Below, piece after piece: positions 44,546 through 56,880 of a stretch of 64,000 nucleotides of DNA. The stretch comes from Fagopyrum homotropicum (Eukaryota > Streptophyta > Magnoliopsida > Caryophyllales > Polygonaceae): contig BSWB01000002.1 of the NCBI GenBank assembly GCA_033239125.1, positions 82,022,560 through 82,086,559 on the forward strand. The letters run 5' to 3'. The notes below the pieces were generated by a model, which did no database searches, was not told the DNA's origin, and was given only the letters and a program-made list of their open reading frames with translations. Every line of letters starts with the position of its first letter. The stretch's first letter is position 1. The position numbers and the translations under genes are program-made.

Positions 44546-46265
44546 TGTTCGCTCCAAACGGTGTGTGCAAGCTTTAAATTTATAACCGGGGAAATATACT
44601 TAAACAAGGATGCGAACCCGCAGTTTACGGATCAAATGTAGTAAAAGCAAGAATTCCGGGGTGTCGATCTCAGGGACTTAGATGAAACAGAGCAAGTATA
44701 GGTTGTCAATGTAACTAATAACCACAAAAGCGATTAAAACAATCGAAGATGATAATAAGGTCAATAAAGGGGAATATGCAAAATCTAGGGATTAAAGCAT
44801 CAAATTGTGGTTCCAATTCAAGATCTCAAGATAAGCGGACAAAGCAGAGATTTTGCAAAGGGAAAGTGTTTCTAAAATGGAATAGATCACCGGGTAATTC
44901 TCACTACTCACTAACTCCAAACCAAAGCTCCTATTACCAGGTAAGTCTCAAGGTACTAAGGAAAGGAATTATAATCTCAAATCAACACTCCAACTAAGGG
45001 AATAGAATCAACCTTTACCGGGTAAGTCTCAAGCTAACTCACAAAGAAGGGATGAAAGCACACTCAAACCCCAATAAAGGATATAACCTTTATTACCTAA
45101 ACTTATGATCTTGGGTAAACAAACTAAGGAATCACCGGGTAAGTCTCATCCTAGGCTTGCATTGAACCAGGAAAGGTGTAATAAGAATAGGATTTGGCAA
45201 ACTCTAACTCTAAACTTTCAGTTTCGGATCAGAAAGGGTCACCTCGGTCATTCAAATTCCACCCCGGCCGAGATGTTCATCGACTGAAAGAGATGTTCTA
45301 GGGTTATGGATAAAGACTCGAACTTTCAGGGTCCTAATGTGATTAAGATTATTCTATCATCGCCTTTCCCACAACTTTCAGCCAATCACCCTAGAATCGC
45401 ACAAGGAAATTAGCCACTCATCATCACGAAAGCAATAATCAAATATTTGAGAAAGGAATGAATATTTGAACACAAAAACCTTAAGAACAAGGCTTCAATA
45501 ACTGAATCAAATATAAAACAAATCAGCGTTCCTCAATCACAAATCACACAAAGAAAACAAACCAAAGGGAATCTTCCTTTCTTCAATCTTCAATATTCCT
45601 TCAAGCGTCCTTCCTAATTCCAGCTGGGAGAATATGGTGTAAAGGATAAAAATCCAAAGGTGCGAGGTTGTTGAATTGTGGAAAATCCAACCCTTTATAT
45701 AGGAGAATTAACTTCCAAAGATAATAATATCTTAAAAAGATAATTTTCTAATAAAATATATCCATATCTCTAAAATAGATCTCCCAAATATATGATCTAC
45801 CTTCTAGAAATCTAGCCCAAAAATATAAGATCTCTCCTTCCAAAAATAAAAGATCTCAGCCAAATAAAATATATCTCGTCGCGTCAGAGTATTCGCCTCG
45901 GTCGGGGCTCTCCTCAAGATCACCTCGGTCGAGGTGGTATTGTAGCTGACTGGGGTATATCTCAGCTGAAGATGAAATCTCTTAAATCTGGTCCAAAGTA
46001 AATCTTCTTTGTTAATTCCAAGCTTCTTGGGTTCTCTTTTAAGGTCATAAATGTAGCTCCAATGACTCCTTTGCTCCTTAGCTCCATTTCGATCCAAAAT
46101 GTACCATTTTACCTACGGTTACAACGAAACTTGGTGTAGACCTCGAATCCCGCGAAGGTAGATGAAATGACAATATAATCACATAATATACATTCAAACA
46201 TACATATTATTGAAGATAAAACGTCTAAACAAGTTCCAAAATATAGACTATAATTCATGCTATCA
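44546..46265 (-). repeat. 3' LTR of C3
   Basis: The LTR begins TGTTCGCTCC on the plus strand and ends ATTCATGCTATCA, the reverse complement of the C2 LTR ends. Family C motifs are near 45238-45300 and 45888-45945 (CACCTCGGTCGAGGTG). Four ACCGGGTAA copies (one ACCAGGTAA) lie near 44890, 44937, 45018 and 45134. A minus-strand TATATAAA is at 45694-45701. Confidence 0.9.
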
Positions 46266-48033
46266 AAATACCCCATACTTGTCATTTGCTTGTCCCAAGC
46301 AAGTTCCAAATCTTAGATACAGGATATAATAGATTATAAGTCATAAAGATCAATGAAAAGTATTTCAAAACATTTTAATGGTGTGTTCCACTCATAGATC
46401 ACTCTAAAAGAATGCTTGATGGTAATTAAAATCAAAATATGATCAAAACATTTTATAAATATAAGGAAGTTGGTCATCTTTGCATAAAATCATAGAATGC
46501 ATAGTAAATCATTATTATCGAAATTAATCATGTATAATCCAGTTTAAACCACCAAGTCAATCAACAAGCTCGAGGTCTCAAGGGCTTTCAAAAGAGAAGT
46601 CAAGAAACATGTGAGGGTGGGATGCATATAGGGAATGTGGTGCTAGAATCCGGAAAAAGGATCTTCACTTCACTTGCTATGAACTTCAACTTCTTCCACC
46701 AATAAGCTTTCCTTATTTACTTTTTTACTTTTTGGGATGCATGGCCAGAGGTGCACAATAACCGAAGCCTAGGAAATTAGCAATCATCAATTTCTCGAGA
46801 TGACTCAAACCCTTGATGCACATAGCATGACCCGTTAGGAATATCGCTCAATCCGACTTTGGCAAGACACAAACACCCGGCTATGTCAATGGTGCCGAGT
46901 TACTCATCATCATGATTGATTTCCGCAAACCTATTTGTTTCTTTCTAAACTTCCAGCCATCTCAACTTTTCTTTCACTTGCTTTTCTTCGTTTGCTTCAA
47001 AATTCTCGGATAGGTAAAGGAAGGCAAATATGTATATGAGGGGCTAAAGCATGATCAAGAAGAAGAAGAGAAGAGAATGAATTGCCTTAATCATCCCAGG
47101 AAGAAAGTGAGAGAACTCATCATGTGGTGTCAACCTTAAAATTCAACATAATTTGGATAAAAACAAAGTATTAAACATGCCAAAACTTCAAAAAAAGCAT
47201 TTTGCATCTTAAACATATCATAAAACCTTTCAAACATATACAGATTTCAAAACCGATCTGCAAACAAAATCATGACTGAGGTCATATCCAGAAAAGAAGC
47301 ACAAAACGTTTTGAAAAATCTCTCAGTTAAAACACCTCGGTCGAGTTGTTCTAAGTCATCAGAGGTAAAATACCTCGTTTGGCCAGAATTATCCCGGTCG
47401 AGGTCATAAAATTTTTTTTTCTTAAACTAGTTTTTGACGTTTTTCTCAGTCAAATAACCTGTATGTATGCATGTAATCTCAGATAAGCACATAAAGCATA
47501 AAATAAGATCACAAATATCAAGTCGAGTCATACAAGCATACATAATGTCAAATCATACACATAAATACCCCATACTTGGGACACATTCTCCCAATGGGTC
47601 AAATATAAGTCAGAAGAACAGAATACTCACCAGACATAGCTGAACTGCATAAAGAAATAAGAAACAGGTCCCAGATAAGATCATCTCGGTTGGCGAAGAA
47701 CATCTCGGTCGAGGTCCTGTGACTGCACCCGAGATATGTCTCAGTCAAGCTCTGTCCTCTCAATTTCTTTAACTTTTGTCCTTCTAGTGTAGCTCCTGAG
47801 TTGTATTCCTTCCTTAGAAAGTACCTGCTTTTTGTCTTGGGTTGCCTCCCAAGAAGCGCTTGACTTAAGGTCGCTAGTTGGACCGTACGGCGTCCCTAAA
47901 TATGTTAGAAGGTATCCTCACCCCATACTTAATCTTCATCATGGGGTGAGATAAAGAAGTCTATCCAACGTTCCAGCAAATGCAAGTGCTCGTGGAGGAA
48001 TGAATCATCTATGAGTGGTTCGTCCTTCTCGCA
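46266..48033 (-). other. 3' noncoding region of C3
   Basis: There is no convincing ORF. In sense, after RNase H, come the post-pol motif (47839-47872), family C palindromes (47685-47745 and 47330-47410), the purine-tract-like ACTTGGGACACATTCTCCCA region (47565-47600), a block conserved with B and B2 (about 46830-46915), and the terminal purine tract AAGTATGGGGTATTTT beside the LTR. The third ORF of C2 is absent. Confidence 0.75.
47839..47872 (-). promoter_or_regulatory. Conserved post-pol motif (C3)
   Basis: On the minus strand this reads GACCTTAAGTCAAGCGCTTC then TTGGGAGGCAACCC. It matches the copies in B and C2, although C3 has lost the integrase normally upstream. Confidence 0.75.
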
Positions 48034-49734
48034 TCAAGAGGGAGGTAGCCGGCTGAGGTGATCCGCAACACAATTTTCGGATCCCTTCTTATCGCGAATC
48101 TCTAGGTCAAACTCTTGAAGAAAGAGAATCCATCGAATAAGACGTGGCTTAGCATCCTTCTTAGCAAGTAAGTAACGAATAGCCGCATGGTCAGTGTAAA
48201 CAATAACCTTCATTCCCACTAAGTAAGAGCGAAATTTCTCAAAAGCATATACAACCGCTAATAGCTCCTTTTCGGTGGTGGCATAGTTACGATGGGCTTC
48301 ATCTAGAGTCTTGCTAGCATAGTAAATGGCGTTGGTCCGGCCATCCTTTTTTTGTCCAAGCACCGCTCCTACCGCCACATCACTCGCATCACACATGATC
48401 TCAAAGGGCAAGGTCCAATCCGGAGGTTGGATAATGGGAGAGGAGATCAACGCTTCCTTAATCCTATAAAATGCATCAAGACATTCCTGCGAAAACTCAA
48501 AAACAACATCCTTATTCAAGAGTTTAGTTTGTGGTTTAGAAATCTTCGAGAAATCCTTGATGAATCTCCTATAGAAACCTGCATGTCCGAGAAAACTCCG
48601 CACACCCTTAACAGAACAAGGGGGAGGAAGTTTCTCAATAGTCTCGATCTTAGCTCGATCGACCTCAATACCTCGGTTAGAAACGAGGTGTCCTAGCACA
48701 ATGCCTTCATTAACCATAAAATGACACTTCTCCCAATTCAAAACGAGATTAGTGTCTTCACATCTTTGTAGAACTAGAGAAAGGTTAGATAGGCAGTAAT
48801 CAAAAGAGGAACCATATACTGAAAAATCATCCATAAATACCTCCATGATCTCCTCTATATAATCGGAAAAGATAGCCATCATGCATCGCTAGAAGGTAGC
48901 GGGTTCATTACATAATCCAAATGGCATCCTCCTATAAGCGAATGTCCCCCATGGACAAGTGAAAGTGGTCTTCTCTTGATCATCCGGATGGATAGGAATC
49001 TGAAAGAAACCACTATAACCATCTAAATAGCAAAAATGTGAATGTTGGGTTAACCGTTCCAGCATTTGATCGATGAAGTGAAGTGGAAAATGGTCCTTCC
49101 GAGTGGCCACATTTAGCTTCCTATAGTCGATGCACACCCTCCAGCCCGTAACGGACCTATTTGGGATCAACTCGTTGTTCATATTTGTCACAACGGTCAT
49201 CCCTCCTTTCTTCGGAACTACATGCACTAGGCTCACCAACTTGCTATCCGAGATAGGATATATGATACTTGCATACAACAACTTAAGAATTTCTTTCTTC
49301 ACAACCTCTTTCATGATTGGATTTAACCGTCTTTGAGGTTCCCGTGAAATCTTATGATTGTCCTCCATTAGTATTCTATGCATGCAGAAAGAAGGCTTAA
49401 TACCAATAAGATCATCAATAGTATAACTCAAAGCCTTTTGATGCTTTCTCAGGACATGCATCTGTTTAGATAATTCAGTTTCGGAAAGGGAAGCACTAAC
49501 AATAATGGGATAAGGAGAATCAGGTCCATGGAAAACAGACCTCAAGTGACTTGGAAACGGTTTAAGCTCCACAACTGGAGGTGCTTTCCGAGGGGGATCC
49601 TTGCTTCCTCCTTCCAGAGGAGTCGATTTAGATCGAAGAACTGGACTTTCAAAAGTCTCAGTTGACATCCTCTCGCTTTCGACCTCGATCGAGGTCCAGA
49701 GTGGGTGACCGAGATGTTCTTCAATCAAGAACAC
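48034..49734 (-). pseudogene. pol: Reverse transcriptase and RNase H of C3, one stop
   Basis: Two minus-strand frames of 281 and 282 codons are in phase and separated by one TAG (plus-strand 48890-48892) at the Gln of the ATFQRCM motif seen in B. The first has GYTIDDL-like entry sequence (LSYTIDDLIGIKPSFCMHRI), VCIDYRKLNVATRKDHFPLH and GYSGFFQIPIHPDDQEKTTF. The second has EVFMDDFSVYG, KCHFMVNEGIVLGHLVSNRG, RSFLGHAGFYRRFIKDFSKI, FEIMCDASDVAVGAVLGQKK, VYTDHAAIRYLL and VADHLSRLPP. It ends at TGA, where integrase should begin. Catalytic RT and RNase H motifs are intact apart from the stop. Confidence 0.9.
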
Positions 49735-50594
49735 ATCGCTTGGTCAAGAGAGTGCCTCGGTCGAGGTACTTCAACTGGGACCGAAATTGGAGATTCTCTT
49801 CTCCTGGATTAGTCTTTCAATCTTAGCTCCTGGATCTTCTTCCAATGCCTTTAAGCTCCGTATATCTGCATCACAAGAAGCATCTAACCTTCCTCCATTA
49901 AGCTAAAACTAATAACTCCTTCAAGTGGATCATTAATAAGGATAGAGCTCACCAATTCTCTTGATTCTTCTTCATCATAGATGTTGAAGAAATCATCCTC
50001 CAGCGGCTCTCCTTTCATTGTAACAAGCAATGCAAATTCTACTTGATCACCGCCAATGTTAAATTGCAACTTGGCGTTCTTATAATCCACATTGCAACCT
50101 GAGGTTGCTAGAAATGGTCTCCCTAGAATGATAGAGACGGGATAATATGCGGGAATATCAAGTAGAACAAAGTCTATAGGTAAATAGAAGTTACCTAACT
50201 TAACCGGAACATCTTCCAAAATGCCCACGGGATGGGTAATGGAGCGATCCGCCATGTATAGCCTTATCTTCACCGGCTTGGGCTCTCTAAGTCTGATCTT
50301 CACACATAGCTCTAGCGGAATGATGCTCACGCTGGCTCCTAGATCACACAACGCCTCACAAGTAACATCCCCAACTTGAATGGGAATGCAAAATGAGCCG
50401 GGATCTCTCAACTTGGGTGGCATCTTCTCTTTCATGTTTTGAATGAGCTCCGAGGATTTAGATGTCATCCTTATTTCACCAAAATCTTCCAGCTTCCTCT
50501 TCCTTGATAGAATCTCTTTTAAGAACTTCCCATAGGTGGGCATCCCTAGAATAGCATCAAGGAAAGGGATGTTAATATGTAATTTATTCATCAA
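49735..50594 (-). pseudogene. pol: Protease and linker of C3
   Basis: Frame 49884-50594 carries LHINIPFLDAILGMPTYGKF, CEALCDLGASVSIIPLELCV (protease active site), MADRSITHPVGILEDVP and IILGRPFLATSGC, ending at FSLMEEG-stop. The linker between 49735 and 49880 resembles that of C2 but is shifted by a small indel and has stops. It contains family C palindromes (CCTCGGTCGAGGTAC near 49757). Confidence 0.87.
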
Positions 50595-51991
50595 GTCAAG
50601 GAACTTACCAAAGTTCTTGTCTACATGTGCTCTGGCCCTTGACTAGGGGAATGGAAGTGGTGGTTTATAAGCAGGAGGTGGAACATAAACTTCAGATTTC
50701 TCCTCCACTTTTTGAGGCTCCACCTCGGTTGGTATCTCGGCCGAAGTGTTCTTCGTCTGTATCTGGACCGAGGTGTTCTTCGTCTGTACTGGCATCGACC
50801 AAGGCACTGGATCTGCAATTTTCAGTCTACTTCTCGTCGTTATTGCCATGATCTGTCCTTTTGGGTTGCTCTCTGTCCTTGCTGGGAGCTTCCCTGGATC
50901 ACTTGGCGCTTCATTCGCCTTGTTAAAGAATTGTTGTTCTAAGGCTTTTTGTGCCTTCGAAAATGAAGTCATGGACGTCTCCAAAGCATTGAGCTTGATC
51001 AAGATGGCTTCATGTACTGCATCTTTCTTCGCTGGCTGGGACGAACTTGATCCAGGCTCCTGACTCTTCAATGGAGTAGAAGAAGAAGAGAGGAAAGGAT
51101 TAGAAGAATTATTAGAATTGGAGTTAGAGTAAGGGTTACCCGAATTTTGATTGTTGGATCTCCAATTATTGATGTTGGAGCCTCTATTGTTGTTGTAGTT
51201 GTTGTTCCGGGAACCATTGTTGTTGTTCCTTGACCCTTGATATCCTCCCTTCTCCTTTTTTGTGTGAGCAACCAAAAGGTCCTTCAATTGCTTCACGTCA
51301 TTCTTGAGGGAGGTGAGCTGATTATCATTTGATGGAGTTTCTTGGAAATTGACTCTCTTAACTCCATTTTCAGCTCCTTGGTGGGAGTATTTCTCCATGT
51401 GCAAAGCTTGTGTCTCAATGAACTCCCAAGCTTCATCAATCGATATGTCCATGAATGTGTTGGCGGATAGTAGTTGACGGTTGAATTGGGTAGTTCCATC
51501 CAATCCTTTGAAGTATATCTCCAACAAATCTATCTTTGAAATCCCATGATGTGGGCAATACAAAAGAATGTCTTTAAATCTCTCCAATGACTTGGACAAA
51601 CTCTCCTTGTCCTTCATCATAAATGCATTGATCTTTCCACTCATTTCAGCGGTTTTAGAGGGGGGAAGGAATTTAGTTAAGAACTCCGTCGTCATCTCCT
51701 CCCAAGTGTTGATCTTCCGGGAGGAAGAGACTGATACCAAGTAAGCGCCCTGTCCTTCAAAGAAAACTAAAAAGGCCTTAGATTGTAATTATTATTTTCC
51801 ACTTTTGAAGGTCTCAAGGTCTCCATCAAAATATCATAATTTTGTAAATGTTGATAAGGAGACTCCCTTTCTAAACCTCCAAACTGGCATTGGCGGATCA
51901 TGGAAAGAACTTGCGGTCGAAGTTCATAATCATGTTCCGCTGGATCACCTAGGTTGACTCTTGGACGCCTCACTTGCTGATTAGGGTCCAT
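50595..51991 (-). pseudogene. gag: Gag of C3
   Basis: In sense, 51991 starts MDPNQQVRRPRVNLGDPAEH, then YDILMETLRPSKVENNNYNL. A frame change near 51745 leads into a 365-codon frame (50643-51740) with WEEMTTEFLTKFLPPS, LLEIYFKGLDGTTQFNRQLL, a strongly Asn-rich tract (residues about 180-220) and PPPAYKPPLPFP. That frame stops at TAG (plus 50643-50645) where C2 has Gln. Family C motifs at 50718-50800 are translated in the tail. Confidence 0.85.
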
Positions 51992-51997
51992 CCTCTG

Positions 51998-53570
51998 TGT
52001 AATACCCGGAAATTTTCTTCCGACTATTTCCGAAACAAATCAGAACTTGACCGATTATGACTTTTTCGGCGCTTTAGTTCCCTAGTATGGATTCCGACAT
52101 TATGTTGTCTTCTTTTAAGTTTTGGGACGAAACTTATTTTAAGGGGGTACTAATGTAATACCCGGAAATTTAATTTCCGGTAAATCCTGAGTCAACTTGT
52201 AATTTTATGCGAAGACTTAATCACATAAAATATTCTTTTCCCTACTTCTATGATTTTATGTGAAACTTAATCATATAAAATCATTCCTAAAACCCTCTTG
52301 CAAGCCTTATAGTAATAAACCCATTTCACAAAAACATGACTAAGTTATGACAAACCCATCCGGGCCCATTACGAAGCTGAGTTTGGCCTTTGAAACCCTA
52401 CCATCCGGGCCCCATAAGGAGCTTCTACAGGCCAGCCCATGCTCTCTCCCTCTCTCACGTAAACCCTAACAACATCTCTCTTCCTTCTCTCTCTGTCACG
52501 TACCAGCGCCTTCCTCCTCCTTCACGCCAGGCCGCTACCCTCACTTGCACTGCTTCAGCCGTCCGCCTCCTCCTCCACGCCAGGCCGGTGCAACCGTCCA
52601 CCACCAGGGGTCCTAGTAGGCTTCGTGTGCACAGCAAACCTCCAACCGCGCATGAAGGTTTGCGCTCCTCTTGAGCTGACTCCAGCAGCGACACCAGGAA
52701 GGCTGATCTCTCTCTTCTGTCGACTCCAGCAGCGACACCAGGAAGGCTGCTCTCCCTCCTCTGTCGACTCCGGCAGGCTGGCGGACGGGCCTTCTCTCCG
52801 ATCCTCCATGTCGTGCGACCACAGCAAGCGCCCAGGAGCCTCCACTACAGGGACGGCTGGTGCGGCCTTCTCTTGGCTGTGAGTGTGCGTTTAGGGCCAG
52901 TCCCGCTCCTTCCTCTACCACAATCACGGACTCTAACAACAGCAACCGGTGTTGCTCCCTTCACCCCTTCGAAACACGGAATCGAGTAAGATCCATATCG
53001 TCCTTCCTAACCCTCCTCTCTGCGTTACCATTAATATATATATGCTGATGTGAGCACTCGTTGTGTCTCCAAGCCGACCTTAACAGCCTCAGAAGAATAA
53101 CTTGGACAGTTGAGGTGTTTGTTGAGTTTTCGGAAGTGAAGAACAGTCAACTTCTGCCCAAGTTTTGGGTAGGTTAGACTCCACCTTTACTGCTGATTTT
53201 CGGATATGTTTTAGTCGATATTGTATAGTCTAATATACTAAAAGTTGAGAGGAATCCGAGCTACGGTTTGCGAGTTATTGTGTTCCAAAGTTGACGTCTC
53301 ATGCAGTTTTTATAAATGTGCTGAGTGTTGGGAAAAACAACAGGTCATGCTGTTTTGTGAGATGGTTTCGAGTAAGCTCTTGATCTCCGTTGGGCTTGAA
53401 TTTTGGATATGATATAGTTGATATATTGTTGTAGAACATATTAAAATCTGGGAGGCATCCAGCGAGTGGTTTGGGATTTATGATTTTTCAAAGATTGGGT
53501 CGTAAGTAGTTTTTCTGTTGTGCTGAAATTTGTAAGTGTTGAGGAAAGGTGCTTGTGATGCAGTTTTCTG
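51998..53570 (+). mobile_element. T7: 3' end and partial large LTR (plus orientation)
   Basis: Bases 51998-52153 begin TGTAATACCCGGAAATTTTC and end with the purine tract AAGGGGGTACTAA. At 52154 a second TGTAATACCCGGAAATTT starts the LTR. This looks like the first bases of a 5' LTR fused by deletion to the 3' end. The LTR matches the inverted copy T8 from about 52541 to 53568 and then diverges. A 44-base tandem repeat (GACTCCAGCAGCGACACCAG...) lies at 52678-52749. Pro/Arg-rich frames at 52390-52882 come from this GC-rich LTR part. Confidence 0.75.
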
Positions 53571-54120
53571 ACTGCTTATATCTCTGAGGAGGATCAAAAC
53601 TTCCCCACGCTTGTGTGGTCTTCCTTTTCGCTTTTACACTCAATTGTAGGTCTTCATTTCGTGCACCTTAGATTCTTACACTCGGATTGATACTTTGTCT
53701 CTTCTGGGTTCTCATGCCCATAATGGTCTATGGGGCATCCACCTCGATTATAATGTCCTTGATTCTGCAATCTTGGTTATACTCAATTCTACTTGTTTCA
53801 TTCCAATATTGTTATCTCTACTCCACACTCTTATAGTCTGTTGCATCGCCCTTCTAATTCCGTCTCTCGGCCTCGTATGCCCGAGTTCCTTGTACGACCT
53901 TCTATTGCTTCTAACTGAACTGACTCAGGGATTTATTCCTCATCTGATTGTGCTTGTGGTAAAAATTATCTTCACAACTTTTCTTCCTTGCTCACTTGTT
54001 CTTTGGATGCTTTCCAAGGATCACCAAGCTGTCTACCCGGGTATAATACTCAATTGAAGGTCCTATTCCATTGCCTCGTGTTGGAGATTCGTCAACTCCG
54101 CAGTTGATTTATCATGATGA
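53571..54120. other. Unassigned 550-base segment between inverted LTRs
   Basis: This is not matched by any other element in the window. A 120-codon open frame (53695-54057) is rich in Leu, Ile and Val, but this fits a pyrimidine-rich strand rather than a membrane protein. In another frame, fragments such as RPRMPEFLVRPS and SDCACGKNYLHNF faintly recall the integrase-RT linker of Ty1/copia elements. I am not sure of that. Confidence 0.3.
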
Positions 54121-56880
54121 GATAATCGCTTCGTGATATCACGACTAAAGGATATAAAATATCCTTTAGGATACTAACAAGCTAAGCAAACACATGTGTA
54201 TAACATATGATAATAACATCATAAAAAGTCAATAAGTTAACTCCTATCGATCCAAGTTGCAGAGATCCACGGAGAGCGGTGGTGGTCCGACGTACTACTA
54301 ACCCAACAACCCGACTATGCGTGCGTGTAAAAACATAAATCCGTTTTGAAAATTTAGACCCCTTTCGGGTACTAGTTATTTTATACATTCGGTCTTTCAG
54401 AAGATTTCAAGTGCCATTGTTGCCAACCTAGAGCTCTCATACCACATTGTAACACCCCAAATTCTGAGAACTCGGGGAGCTACTGGTTAGGACCTCACAA
54501 TGGGTCCCGACCAAAGTTTGACAACAATTTTACTTGGATCTTACAACAAGGCACAAAAGTATTTAAAACATTTGAAAATTGTAAACAATATATACATGGA
54601 GAATATGTATCAGCCTTACAAGAGAAGATATTAAAACGATGCATATGACGAACAGAAGACATCCCCGTCCCCAACTAAATGAGTACGTGGACCCGGCTGA
54701 CCATTTCCTCCGGATCTCTCTACAACTGTCTTAACCTGCAAGGCATCTACAAGCGGTATAAAACCGTTAGCTAACATTCTATGCGTAAGTATAAAGGAAA
54801 AAGCACAAACACACAACATACACAATCAACATGCAACAATCAATCCTTTTATTATCTTTGATTAGGTGATATGTCATTACTATTGATACTTATTTTGTGA
54901 CACGAGGGATTCCCAAACCTCGCCCTTGTCCCCGTTTACCAACGCGGAATGGTACTAATGCATCTGACCGTCTACCGTACTGGGCTGGTCGCAGGGAACC
55001 TCCTAGACTCTCGCAAGAGCTAGGTAGATGATGTCATGACCCGTTATCATACACTTGGGTCAATTACGTAAATAATAAAGTTGGCCTAATCCGGTTTCGT
55101 TATTTATTATAACTAACAAACACCACTCATACACATTACACTCATACAAGAAGCCAGCTAAGTAAGTCCGTGGACTTACTTGAATCAGATCTCGACTCTC
55201 TTAATCACAACTCAATCTGTAACTGTATAACTCGGTTTCCTGTCAAAGGAGGCAAGTGTGTCAGCACACTTTCTAGGTAATTAGAAGCTAAGAATTCTAA
55301 GGTAGTAGATCCTATTAGAACAGAATATAATTCAATACCAATTTATGGTAAAATGACTATTTTACCCTTGGTCCCAGAACTTCCAAAAACCCGGAGTACT
55401 TACTTAAATTCTTATTTGATGCTAACTAACCATATTCTACTCCCTAGGATGATTTTAGGTAACAACTAGAGAAACTACCCACTTTTCTATTGATGCTAAC
55501 TAACCAGCTTCAAATATGAAATTAAAATAAATTTATAAAAATTCTAAAATAAATCTCTAAATTATCTATGATATCTAATCTACTCATAGGAGCAAGAATT
55601 TCCTAAAACTGTTCAACTATCCCTTCTACAAAACTCCTTAAAGTTGGCTACTACACTACAATGTTCCTATACTTAGTCAAAAATCAATGCTGGAAAAAAC
55701 AGCTCAAGGTCTCTACTTTGGGATGCCATAACTCTTAAACTGCAACTCGGATTCCTCTCAAATTTCAGTATGTTCTACTATGAAATCTTATCTATAATAT
55801 ATCCAAAATTCATCAGCAAAGGAGATCAAAAGCCTATTTAAAACTATCTCAGAAAACTGCATCACAAGCACCTTTCCTCAACACTTTGAAATTTCAGCAC
55901 AACAGAAAAACTGCTTACGACCCAATCTTTGAAAAATCACAAATCCCAAACCAATCGTTGGATGCCTCCCAAACTTTAATATGTTCTACAACAATATATC
56001 GATTATATCATATCCAAAATTCAAACCCAACGGAGATCAAGAGCTTATTCGAAACCATCTCACAAAACAGCATCACCTGCTATTTTTCCCAACACTCAGC
56101 ACATTTATAAAAACTGCATGAGACATCAACTTTGAAACACAATAACTCTCAAACCATAGTTCGGATTCCTCTCAAATTTTTGTGTGTTAGACTATACAAT
56201 ATCGACTAAAACATATCCGAAAATCAGCAGTAAAGGTGGAGTCTAACCTACACAAAACTGGGGCTGAAGTTGATTGTTCTTCACTTCCGAAACCTCAGCA
56301 AACACCTCAGCTGTCCAAGTTATTCTTCTGAGGCTGTTAAGGTCGGCTTGGAGACACAACGAGTGCTCACATCAGCATATATATATATATTAATGTTAAC
56401 GCAAACAGAAGGGTTAGGAAGGAAGATATGGATCTTACTCGATTACGTGTTTCGAAGGGGTGAAGGGAGCAACACCGGTTGCTGTTGTTAGAGTCCGTGA
56501 CTGTGGTAGAGGAAGGAGCGGCACTGGCCCTAAACGCACACTCACAGCCAAGAGAAGGCCGCACCAGCCGTCCCTGCAGTGGAGGCTCCTGGGCGCTTAC
56601 TGTGGTCGCACGACATGGAGGATCGGAGAGAAGGCCCGTCCGCTAGCCTGCCGGAATCGACAGAGGAGGGAGAGCAGCCTTCCTGGTGTCGCTGCTAGAG
56701 TCAAGAGAAGAGGGAGAGCAGCCTTCCTAGTGTCGCTGCTGGAGTCGGATAAAGAGGAGCGCAAGCCTTCCTGCCCGGTTGGAGGTCTTCTACGCACACG
56801 AAGCCTGCTAGGACCCCTCGTGGGGGACGGTTGTGCCGGCCTAGCGTGGAGGAGGAGGCGGACGGCTGCAGCAGTGCAAG
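54121..56880 (-). mobile_element. T8: 5' LTR, primer site and leader of a large-LTR element (minus)
   Basis: The minus-strand LTR at 54448-56880 starts TGTAACACCCCAAATTCTGA on the plus strand. It is cut at 56880 by the C2 LTR. Its leader (54121-54432) shares CGTTTTGAAAATTTAGACCC-type sequence with the leader of T3. The LTR part 55850-56880 is the reverse complement of T7 52541-53568. The stem AAGTCC-GT-GGACTT at 55164-55177 matches other Tekay LTRs. The full LTR would exceed 2.4 kb. Confidence 0.8.
54433..54444 (-). promoter_or_regulatory. iMet-type primer binding site of T8
   Basis: The minus strand reads TGGTATGAGAGC, one mismatch from the initiator tRNA-Met complement TGGTATCAGAGC found in T3, and lies three bases inside the LTR edge. 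Confidence 0.85.

Larger units (their letters stand above)
44546..51997 (-). mobile_element. C3: Athila-type element lacking integrase, 5' truncated
   Basis: The minus-strand element reads, in sense, gag (51991 down to 50595), protease, linker, RT, RNase H, then directly the 3' noncoding region and the 3' LTR (44546-46265). No integrase follows RNase H: the frame stops at 48034 after ADHLSRLPPS and the post-pol motif appears at 47872-47839. The 5' LTR and primer site are cut off at 51998 by T7. Family C palindromes mark LTR, 3' region, linker and gag. Confidence 0.87.

Noticed and set aside
52390..52945. Pro/Ser/Arg-rich ORFs in the T7 LTR as a host gene exon
   Set aside because: The region lies inside an LTR, is repeated in inverted orientation in T8, and shows no recognised domain. 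A captured gene fragment is listed only as a question.
53695..54057. 120-codon hydrophobic ORF as a membrane protein
   Set aside because: The Leu/Ile content follows from a pyrimidine-rich strand. No start context, homologue or neighbouring signal supports a gene.
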